In this document: positions 55,337 through 64,000 of the stretch, one piece after another | How the letters are laid out: each line of letters starts with the position of its first letter | How positions within the stretch are numbered: the first letter of the stretch is position 1 | Assembly: GCA_030272585.1 (NCBI GenBank) | Contig: BSYQ01000006.1 | Coordinates: 501,001 to 565,000, forward strand | Length of the DNA: 64,000 nucleotides | Direction: 5' to 3' | DNA from: Bryopsis sp. KO-2023 | Taxonomy: Eukaryota > Chlorophyta > Ulvophyceae > Bryopsidales > Bryopsidaceae | The notes under the pieces: generated by a model | The model's input: only the letters and a program-made list of their open reading frames with translations | Databases searched by the model: none | What the model was told of the DNA's origin: nothing | Translations under genes and position numbers: made by a program

Positions 55337-58300
55337 AGAGGATATTGAAATTAAAGAACCCACTACAAAAACACCAGCCTCACTAAATGATGGTGTTCAA
55401 GAGACACCTGTGGTTGCAGCCCCTATTGCAACAGAACAGGAAGCAAACACACTGGATGGGGTCACTCCAGGAGTGTTAATTCAAAAGAAAAAGCAGTCTC
55501 AAAAGAGAGTGGATAAACAAACAGAGGCCACTGTGAGTTTAACCACTAGAGTGGAAGGAAATGTTGAGGGAAAGGAACCAGTTCAGACTGCAGTAGCTCA
55601 GGCTACAGCAGCATACAGAGGATATGAACTGGCAGGATTTATTGGTGCAAAGAAAGCTACAGCATACATTGACACAGGATCCACTGCTAATTATATTAGC
55701 ATGGATGCAGTCAAGGAACTAGGACTGCAATACAAACCACAAGAAACTCCTGTTAAGTTTCTAGATGGTACAGAAAGGAAATCAGTGGGGAGATGTTTTG
55801 GCATCCCTTTTGTCTGTGGAAAGATCCAGCTCTCATTTGATGCTGATGTCTTCCCAGACAGTAATCACCCAATCCTGCTGGGATTGCCCTGGCTCATACA
55901 CTACAATCCCAAAGTGGATTTTAAGTCAGGAATAATCACAGTAAACAAGGGCAGAAAGAGTGTAAAATTACCACTCTCAGTGATGCCTGAATATCATCTC
56001 AAGCCCACTGGAGCTACAGAACTTTCCTTTTGTTCTAGTGGCAGAATCAAAAGACAGATAGAAAAAGGGGAAATCAAACACATCATCATGGTGGTGATTA
56101 GGCCAGAGGATGAATCAAAGACTGGAGTAGAAACAATCCCAGAACAAAGGGAAGGGGATGATCTACAGAAAATCCTGCAGGAGGATATGGATCCCAGGAT
56201 TAAAGAAGTACTGACTCAGTACAGAAAAGTGTTTGCAAAAGATTTGCCTAAAGGTGTACCTCCTACCAGGCTGGGTCATGAATTCAGGATTGATCTGGAG
56301 GAGGGTACTGAACCCATGTACAGGCCACTGTATAAACTGTCTCCTCTTGAGTTAGATGAGGTTAAAAGACAGTTAGATTACCTTTTGGAGATGGATTTTG
56401 TTGAACCATCACAATCACCATTTGGGGCACCCATCCTGTTTGTCCCTAAGAAAGATGGAGGGCTCAGGATGTGCCTGGATTACAGATGGCTCAATAAGAA
56501 AACCATCAAAAATAGATATCCTCTGCCCTTACCAGAGGAGATGATTGACAGGGTGCATGGGGCAAAATATTTCACTAAGATTGACCTGAGATCAGGCTAC
56601 TGGCAGATGCCTCTAAGGGAAGAGGACAGGCCTAAGACTGCCTTTAGAAGCAGATTTGGACACTATCAGTTCAAAGTGCTTTCATTTGGACTTACTAATG
56701 CTCCAGCACAATATATGAACATGGTTAATGACATCTTCAAGGATATGTTGGATTTATTTGTGCTGATCTTCATTGATGACCTTCTGATCTATTCCAGAAG
56801 CATCTCTGAGCATGTAGAGCATCTAGCAGCAGTCTTAGCCAGGCTACAGAAGTATAGTCTGTTTGCCAAGGCCACCAAAAGTGAAATCTGTGTGAAGGAA
56901 ACAGATTTCTGTGGATTTTGGTTAAGTGAAAAGGGGATCTCAGCAATGGATGTGAAAGTTAAGGCAATCAGGGAATGGAAGCCCTTAAAGACAGTTACAG
57001 ATGTCAGGAGTTTTCTGGGGATGGTTTCCTTCTATAGAAGATTCATCCCAGACTTTGCAAAGATAGCAGGCCCTCTGCATGACTTAACTAAGAAGGATGT
57101 CATGTGGGAGTGGGGATCTGCTCAGGAACAGGCTTTTCAAACACTCAAAACTGCATTGATGGGGAAACCAGTGCTGATCCATCCTAATCCAGTGAAAGAT
57201 TACACTGTGATTAGTGATGCATCTGGAGAAGCAACTGGAGGGGTCCTTTGTCAGGATCATGGCTCTGGATTACAGCCTATAGCCTTCTGCAGTAGGAGAT
57301 TATCAAAGTCAGAACAGAACTACTCAGTATATGAAAGGGAACTCCTGGGAATAGCCTACTGCTTGATGCAGTGGAGGCACTATTTAGAGGGCTGCCCAGG
57401 AGAAGTCACAGTCTTTACTGATCATCAGCCCTTAACTAATTTCATGGATCAAAAGATGATGTCAAGGCCTCAGGCCAGGTGGCTGAGAGCAGGACATTTC
57501 CTCAGCATCAAACCAAAGATTCAGTACATCCAAGGGAAATTGAATGTAGTGGCTGATGCACTATCAAGAAGTCTACCAGTAGAGAATCAAGTGAATGTAG
57601 TGAGCTCCTTACAACCTAGTATGGAGGAGATTACACTCTGGGAACAAGCAACACTGGCAGATGTTGAGATCAAGGACATCTACACTCAAATACTGGATGG
57701 GGAGAGAATTCCAGGCTATGGAATTAATGAATCAGGATTATTGATTTATCAAACTCAGGATGGACTTATGAAATTATGGGTTCCTCAGGAACTGAGAATG
57801 AAAGTCCTTACTGAAGGACATGATAATCAGATTTCAGGACATCTGGGGATAGAGAGAACTCTGGAGCTGATGTCCAGGAAATACTACTGGAATAATATGA
57901 AAAAGGATGTCCAGGAATATGTCAGGACATGTGAAGTTTGCCAGCAAATGAAGCCTGAGTTGAGAGCTCAGAAAGGCTTGCTGCAACCTATTCCAGTAGC
58001 TGATAAGAAATGGGATCAGATCACTACTGATCTAGTGACTGATTTACCCCCTGTTGATGGATTTGATTCAATTGCAGTATTTGTTGATAGATTAACTAAG
58101 ATGGTGAAGTTCATACCCTGTAGTAAAACAATAGATGCACCAGGGTATGCAAGGATATTCTTTGATCACATCTTCAGGAATCATGGGATTCCCAGTGTGA
58201 TAATCAGTGATAGAGACACTAGATTCACAAGTAAATTTTGGCAGGAGCTAATGAGATGTGTGGGCACTAAAGTGAGAATGTCCACAGCCTTTCATCCTCA

Positions 58301-59084
58301 AACAGATGGACAAAGTGAAGTCAGCATTAGAACACTAGAGAATTTCCTTAGACCCTATGTGGAAGAGCATCCAGAGACATGGATGCAGGGATTAGGGATG
58401 GCTGAATTTGCAGCCAATAATGCTGTCCACACATCTACAGGATACAGCCCCTTCTACTTGATGTATGGGGTGCATCCTCAGCTGCCAGGGGATCTACTGG
58501 CTGGAAAAGCTCAAGCTGAAGCAGAATCAGTGCAAGAGATGATATCTCATATGCAGGAAGTCATCAATGATGCCAAAAACAGATATAAAACAGCCCAAGA
58601 GAAGATGAGGCAGCAAGCAAACAAAAGGAGAAGGGATATACAGTTTCAAGTGGGAGAAAAGGTGTTGCTCTCCACAAAGACATTGAATTTATCAGTCTTG
58701 AAACACATTCCAGTGAAAATCAGAAGAAGATATATAGGGCCTTTTGTTATTGCTGCTGCAGTGGGATCTGTGGCATATAGATTGGTGTTACCAGATGGAT
58801 GGAAATTACATCCTGTATTTCATGTATCAAAATTAAGAAAACTTCAGGAAAGTGCTAAGTTTCCTAGGGAGGTAATGGCACCTCCAGCAGAATTAGATTC
58901 TGAGGGAGAAGAGGAATTTGAAGTTGAGGCTGTAGTAAGACATAAGTTTTCAGGAAGAAAAAGGAGATTTTTAGTAGTCTGGAAGGGGTATCCACTTAGT
59001 GAAGCAACCTGGGAACCCCAAGACAATTTACTAAATGCATCAGAGATCCTGGCTGATTATAAGAGGAGAGCTGGGATCAGGTAG
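55294..59084 (+). CDS. pol: Pol polyprotein of Ty3 element 2 (protease-RT-RNase H-integrase-chromodomain)
   Basis: Open -1 frame from the slippery site to TAG at 59082-59084, about 1,260 residues, no ATG near its start. Domains in order (positions in bases): protease with AYIDTGSTANYIS and ILLGLPWL (about 55655-55900); RT with FIDDLLIYS (about 56770); RNase H with VISDASGEATGGVLC, YSVYERELLGIAYC and VADALSRS; integrase with H-x3-4-H ... CEVCQQMK finger (about 57815-57960) and core TTDLVTDLP, IISDRDTRFTS, HPQTDGQSEV; GPF/Y module (RRRYIGPFVI); chromodomain (FLVVWKGYPLSEATWEP, about 58960-59060). Chromodomains steer integration to marked chromatin. All catalytic residues are present, but expression requires gag, which is broken here. 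Confidence 0.95.
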
Positions 59085-59340
59085 AAGTTAGATGCACTTT
59101 TTATTCTGTGGCTGATGGATCAGGAATCCCAGAGGCTAGGGGATGGGTTGCATAAGGGCAGTGAAGTGTTTTCTGAACTTCTGTGGGTTAAGGATTTTAT
59201 GGGGATCTAATTATCCCATCAGAAGGGCAGCAAGCTTGGGATTTGCAGCACCCTAGTTCAGAGTTACTTTTACAGAATCAAAAGGATGCATGTGATGGAT
59301 ACTTGGTGAGGGCACCAACTGCCCCCAGGGGGGAGGCAAT
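59085..59340 (+). other. Untranslated 3' part of Ty3 element 2 with polypurine tract
   Basis: Non-coding stretch after pol. AGGGGGGAGG at 59327-59336, four bases before the TG of the 3' LTR, is the polypurine tract for plus-strand priming. Confidence 0.8.
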
Positions 59341-59379
59341 TGATACCAGAGATAGGACTTGGGCCGATTTTTTGGTCCG

Positions 59380-59705
59380 GCTCCGGTCCGGTCCGGTTAC
59401 GGTCGGGTTACGGTCACCGTACTACGGCCGTAACTCCGTACCGTAACCGGACTTGTTTACTCCGGTTACGGTCCGGCTGATTTACGGTTGGTTACGGTCC
59501 TGGTTACGGTGATTTTTTATGGTTTACGGTTTTACGGGTTACGGTGTTACGGTCAGAATTTACGGTGGTCCGGTGGGTCAATTACGGTGTTACGGTCAGT
59601 CTTTTACGGTTGTTTTTACGGTCCGTAGTGCACCGTAGTTGCCAAAGTACGGTACGGGATGTACGGAGTCATTACGGGTCACTACGGTTGCTACGGTCAC
59701 ACCTG
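59380..59705. repeat. TTACGG-rich subterminal repeat region
   Basis: About 30 irregular TTACGG/CGGTTACGG copies, with CCGTAA in reverse among them, just inside the proposed hAT end. Clustered short repeats next to an end are typical transposase-binding regions of hAT elements. The irregular spacing argues against telomeric repeats. Confidence 0.8.
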
Positions 59706-59749
59706 ATACAGGGAGAAACATCCACAGAGTGGTTGTAAAACCATTTATA

Positions 59750-60537
59750 TTTGTTCCCACCCAGCCCAACATCCCACAGAGTCCCAACAGGTCATGAACC
59801 CACAGAGTCACAACCATTAACTCAAATGATCCCACCCATCAACCCACAGAATCCCAACTGTTTATCAACCCACAGTATCCCAACAGCCCATCAACCCACA
59901 TAATCCCAACAGCCCATAAACCCACAGAGTCCCAACAGCCCAAAAACCCACAGAGTCCCAACAGGTCATGAACCCACAGAGTCACAACCATTAACTCACA
60001 TGATCCCACCCATCAACCCACAGAATCCCAACTGTTTATCAACCCACAGTATCCCAACAGCCCATCAACCCACATAATCCCAACAGCCCATAAACCCACA
60101 GAGTCCCAACAGCCCAAAAACCCACAGAGTCCCAACAGGTCATGAACCCACAGAGTCACAACCATTAACTCACATGATCCCACCCATCAACCCACAGAAT
60201 CCCAACAGCCCATCAACCCACAGTATCCCAACAGCCCATCAACCCACAGAGTCCCAACAGCCCATCAACCCACAGAGTCACAACCATTAACTCACATGAT
60301 CCCACCCATCAACCCACAGAATCCCAACTGTTTATAAACCCACAGTATCCCAACAGCCCATCAACCCACATAATCCCAACAGCCCATCAACCCACAGAGT
60401 CACAACCATTAACTCACATGATCCCACCCATCAACCCACAGAATCCCAACTGTTTATAAACCCACAGTATCCCAACAGCCCATCAACCCACATAATCCCA
60501 ACAGCCCATCAACCCACAGAGTCACAACCATTAACAT
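59750..60537. repeat. Satellite of about 26-bp units with higher-order structure
   Basis: Units of the type CCCACAGAGTCCCAACAGCC + CATCAA, with variants (TAATC, TATCC, CACAACCATTAAC, TGTTTAT). Blocks beginning at GAGTCACAACCATTAACTCA recur about every 120-175 bp, so a compound unit has been duplicated several times. No long open frame of interest. Confidence 0.92.
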
Positions 60538-60567
60538 CCCATCGGATGATTCATTTTGATTCTATTT

Positions 60568-60650
60568 TTTTTTTGGTTTTCCCCCCCCCTTCCCCCCCCT
60601 TCCCCCCCCTCCCCCCTTTCCCCATTGAATCACCCCCCCCCTCCAATCAA
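60568..60650. repeat. Poly-C/T tract
   Basis: Runs of eight C separated by TT. It abuts the 3' end of the hAT transposase gene. Confidence 0.9.
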
Positions 60651-63600
60651 CCCCGCTCTTCACACCAGCCCGATAAAAGTGAAAGCTCGGTGACGTGATC
60701 ATCGGATAACCGTGACCTTCTAGAACGCACTATGTGTCCCAGTTTTGAGAACGCACGCTCACTAGCAGCTGAGCTGCTTGGGACAGCAAGATACCGACGA
60801 GCCAACTCACTGACTATCGGAAGTCGACTTTTATTTTCCCGCCACCACACCAGGGGTTCACTACACTTGCCCATATTCTGTCTCTCACCCAGAAATCTGT
60901 CTATTTCATGCAAAGCCAAGGTCCTGTCACCCCCACCACCACCGTCATCGCTGTCATCGCTGCACAAGACTGTGCTCATGTTCCCTTTTCTTTTTTTGGT
61001 TTGTGTGGCTTGGACGGTGATCTCCCCCTTCTCGATCAGATCACGTGCATGATCCGAAAGCAGTATCCTGAGGTGCCTCAGCATGGAGGACTTGTGGAAG
61101 AGGAGTCTCTCAGGGCCAAACCGGAGCATCCCCTGGGGAGCAGGAAAATCAGCTTGGTTGTCGGGCAGCAGTTGCAAAAACAGGTACGCTTCTTGGAGGG
61201 ATCGCCACCGCACTGACACATCCATAAGAGCGCACAACATCCAGGCCAGCCCGAGCTGCGGGTCGCTCCATTCCTTCTCCAGCTTGTCCACCATGGCATA
61301 CACAATTGGCGACAGCGCCTGGATGTTCGGTGGGGGGGATCTCCCCTCCTTCACGGCCTCCACATTTGTTCTGATCCAGTCTTTCCAAAAACTGTGGATC
61401 CTCGCGAACGTCAGGACCACCCTCCCGCTTGTCACTGTTTTCGATGCCTCCAATCTAAAACAAGACATCACATTGAATGAATACTTGATAAATAACGGGC
61501 TGCAGTTCAGTTTGTTATTCCCTGTTTTTTCTTTTGTCGTTTTGTTCACACTACTTGAAAAATCATACATCTTCTCAATAATCAAGTTTTTTGTTTGGTT
61601 TTTTTTCTGCAATGTTGTACTTACAGGTGTGTGGCATCCCTCGCAACTTTCAGCAACTCCAACAGGCTCTCCAGCAGCGTCCACTGCCGTGGTGTTATTT
61701 CACGGTGCTCATCCCCCTCCCCATGTTGCTCAGCTAGCAATCGATCGATTGCTGGCCTGAGCCTCACGGCTCTCTGGAGCATGATGAAGGTGCTGTTCCA
61801 CCGTGTGCTCACGATCGTGGGGAGTTGCAGCACCCTAGGTTTTCTTGGTGGGGGTGCCGGCTGCGATGATGGTGCACCAGACTGTTGCGAAGGGCCACCA
61901 GCCTGTTGAGAAGGGCCAACCACTTCCACATCCATGGTCTCTGCCGTGCCCTCTCCCTGCAGATCACACAACACTTGTCACCTCACAGACATGCATTGAA
62001 ATCGATTGGAACACAACATGTCAATGATAGTGAAAATTTGTTCGACCGTAAAAAACCGTAAAAAACCGTAAACACCGTAAAACACCGTAAACACCGTAAA
62101 CACCGTAAAAAAACCGTAAAAAACCGTAAAAAACCCGTAAAAAACCGTAAAAAACCCGTAAAACACCCGTAAAAAACCCGTAAAAAACCGTAAAACACCG
62201 TAAAACACCGTAAAAAACCGGAAAAAACCGGAACCGGACCAAAATTTTGGAAAAAAAAATACAACTCAATAATCACCTGTGATGTCAGATCTTCCACAGC
62301 AGCAGCAGCAGCAGCAGCTGCAGCAATATCATCAAGATCCTGACTGGTGGGACCCTGCAGCCAAACAACACCCAAAACAAGCCATTTAGATGTCAGAAAA
62401 AATTCAACTTATAACAAGAAGCAAGCAGCAACACAGAAAAAGGGAAGTGAATGGAAGCAACAGAAAATAAAGGAGAGTTTATCCACCTGTGGCGCCATAT
62501 CCTGTGCATCCTCCAGCGAGTCCTCGCTTTCCTCCTCCCCGAGGTCCGCCGGCATGTACTCCACCTCCCCCCCCTCCCCCCCTTCCCCCCCTTCCCCCCT
62601 TTCCCACATCTCTACCTGAGCCTGACTGAACTTAGTTTTAAAAGTAGAGGAGCGCCGTACATGGGCTGCTACCCCTTTCAACACATCTATTGCCTCTAGT
62701 AGTAAGGCCGTGTGTTTATTGACCCTCCCAATAACGCCTATATGCCCTAAGCCCAGCTGCACCACATTGTGGAGCATGTGCAAGGAGCACCTGAGCCAGT
62801 CAAATTCTAATTCTTCTTGAAGGGCCTTCCTAATATTCGATCCACAATCTGAAATTATGGTCGGCCTCATTTCTCCTAACTGAGCTGACCCCCCAAAGTA
62901 CCCCTGAAGCAGTTTTGGAATTTCCACCGAAAGAACCTCTGCGGTTATGCTTGTATACTCTAACCTATGCGATCCTAATGTCCTAGTCTGCAAAACCCAC
63001 TCTGTATCTACCCAGCTGCATGTGAATGTTATATATTCACATGAAGTCCTACTCTTCCACAGGTCGGTCGTAAAAGCGGTTACCTTCCATGGGACGGACC
63101 TCGTCAACCTTTCCATCTCGCTCTTGTAGACAGAACTGATCTCGCGCTTTATGGTTTTGGGATCCACTTTTGGGCATTTGGGTTCAAGCACCCTGGCGAA
63201 CTCGAGGAAGGCTGGAGTGCATGGAGTCCCAAAAGGAAGGGAGTCCCTCGCCACCCACTTTGCCGCTTCCCTGACGAACCTCTTGTATCCGGCACTGCCG
63301 GCTTGGTAGCGCACATTCTGTACATCACACATGCACATCAGCACCACATGCAGTCCCCCAAAATTCAGGCTGGAAATTCCAGCATCCAGCAACACAACAA
63401 CACATGCAGTCCCCCAAAATTCAGGCTGGAAATTCCAGCATCCAGCAACACAACAACACATGCAGTCCCCCAAAAATCAGGCTGGAAATTCCAGCATCCA
63501 GCAACACAACAACACATGCATTAACATCACAAGCAATCACAAACCTACCCGGTGTAGAGACTTGGATATCAGCGTCTCGGATGGGTCCTCGCTTGACTTC

Positions 63601-64000
63601 CCCCCCTTTCCTGGCTTCAAATGGCCTGCTGCTGCCATTTTCGACGTCCATTCTTCTAATGGGAAGTCCTTCCCATCCTTCGCAGCATCATCGATCCACC
63701 CCTTGGCAGTGGTGAGGACATCATGGTCTTTCACACCATGCCTCCCAGAGCAGTGGGACTTGAGGCCACTGTAGGACCCCTTGGCTGCAGACATCCACAC
63801 CAAAATAAAAAACTACTCCAGAAATATTAACCCAGAAAAAGAAAAAAAAAAAAAATACAAAATACTTACACCAAGAGCACATGTGTCCGCACAGCAAACA
63901 CTTCAGCTTGACCAGCCTGTCCTCTTTTTTCTTCCCCTTTTCTCCTTTTACATAGGCCTCCCACGAGCCGTCGTCGAGCTGCACCACCAGGGTCGCCAGC
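60647..64000 (-). CDS. hAT transposase with BED zinc finger, N-terminus off the window
   Basis: Exons right to left: 64000(+)-63870, 63784-63549, 63317-62487, 62354-62277, 61956-61625 and 61454-60647; joins are in phase. Exons 1-2 give a BED finger, C-LL-C ... H-CSGR-H (KCLLCGHMC, LKSHCSGRHG). Exon 3 has the first catalytic Asp (TAFTTDLWKSR), a second (IISDCGSNIRKAL) and the CxxH insertion start (LRCSLHMLHN). Exon 4 is an alanine run from a CAG/GCT triplet tract. The last exon has the hAT dimerisation and catalytic Glu region (LARRYLAVPSSSAASERAFS, RSRRSRLSDDHV). No stop or shift seen, so it may be active if the N-terminus is intact. It would cut and paste elements carrying its ends. Confidence 0.9.
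62044..62235. repeat. CCGTAAAA array in a transposase intron
   Basis: About 17 copies of CCGTAAAAAA-like units (8-10 bp), in the intron between exons 4 and 5 of the hAT transposase. It is the reverse complement of the TTACGG motif clustered at the element's left end. Confidence 0.92.
63345..63525. repeat. 63-bp tandem repeat, about 2.8 copies
   Basis: Unit from CATGCAGTCCCCCAAAATTC to AACACAACAA, repeated near-identically within the intron between exons 2 and 3 of the hAT transposase. Confidence 0.93.

Larger units (their letters stand above)
51567..59346 (+). mobile_element. Ty3/gypsy chromovirus 2 (AT-rich), gag interrupted by a solo LTR
   Basis: 5' LTR (51567-52067), PBS (52072-52089), leader, gag (52537-55302, split by a solo LTR), -1 frameshift signal (55293-55336), pol (to 59084), polypurine tract (59327-59336) and the first six bases of a 3' LTR (59341). 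The 3' LTR stops after TGATAC, where sequence like a hAT terminus begins. Pol carries a C-terminal chromodomain, so the element is a chromovirus. Apart from the solo LTR, gag and pol are open, so damage is recent. Confidence 0.93.
59347..64000 (-). mobile_element. hAT-type DNA transposon, right part off the window
   Basis: A minus-strand hAT transposase (60647-64000+) preceded on the left by long non-coding repeats. The proposed left terminus is CAGAGATAGG at 59347, similar in form to hAT ends (CAGAG...), right where the 3' LTR of Ty3 element 2 breaks off after TGATAC. The right terminus and an 8-bp target duplication (predicted ATTGATAC) lie outside. Inside the left end are TTACGG-rich sequence, a 26-bp-based satellite, and poly-C/T. 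Confidence 0.72.

Noticed and set aside
59380-59705. Telomeric or interstitial telomere repeat
   Set aside because: TTACGG occurs in both orientations at irregular spacing and beside a transposon end; it is not a telomere-type tandem array.
61083-61760. 225-codon plus-strand frame
   Set aside because: Antisense to the hAT dimerisation region, including an intron.
63345-63525. CRISPR-like direct repeats
   Set aside because: Contiguous 63-bp tandem units without spacers, in an intron of a eukaryotic transposase gene.

Overview
This is a piece of nuclear genome from a eukaryote, most likely a unicellular photosynthetic alga, perhaps of the green lineage. The evidence is GT-AG spliceosomal introns in almost every host gene, a nuclear tRNA-Leu(CAG), a plant-type plastid NEET iron-sulfur protein, proteins with probable organelle-targeting leaders, a chlamydial-Pmp-like adhesin with a multi-helix membrane domain, and a tyrosine-recombinase retrotransposon with split direct repeats like those of algal PAT/TOC elements. 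The lineage is an inference; no rRNA or other decisive marker is present.

Layout. 1-9190 is nested retrotransposons. A GC-rich Ty3/gypsy element on the minus strand (5' LTR 6343-6732, leader ORF, gag, pol running off the left edge) is inserted in the RNase H region of a PAT/DIRS-type element (6733-9190), whose two 83-bp B repeats are identical. 10445-12107 is a decayed dihydroxy-acid dehydratase gene. 14060-14139 is tRNA-Leu. 16814-38000 is the gene-bearing part: NEET protein, TenA-like protein beside a TA-flanked MITE, a secreted protein with a new-looking four-Cys repeat, a TauD-type dioxygenase, a DMT transporter, an HxxxD acyltransferase head-to-head with a two-domain multicopper oxidase, a small membrane protein and a small secreted Cys protein. 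38931-49758 is one 19-exon minus-strand gene for a protein of about 2,090 residues with Pmp-type beta-helix repeats and about nine membrane helices; one of its introns carries a foldback MITE. 50970-51535 is a 42-bp minisatellite. 51567-59346 is an AT-rich Ty3 chromovirus whose gag is split by a solo LTR of its own family. 59347-64000 is a hAT DNA transposon that seems to have landed in the 3' LTR and runs off the right edge.

How it works together. There is no operon logic here. The host genes are independent, with a plastid/metabolic group (NEET, TenA, dioxygenase, transporter) and a secreted or cell-surface group (four-Cys repeat protein, multicopper oxidase, Cys protein, Pmp-like adhesin). 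The best candidates for something undescribed are the four-Cys repeat protein at 20212-22574, the cassette-exon Pmp gene at 38931-49758, and the -1 frameshift signal at 55293-55336 in the second Ty3 element. Exon joins were made by eye from splice signals, reading frame and family patterns, and were checked only by phase arithmetic.
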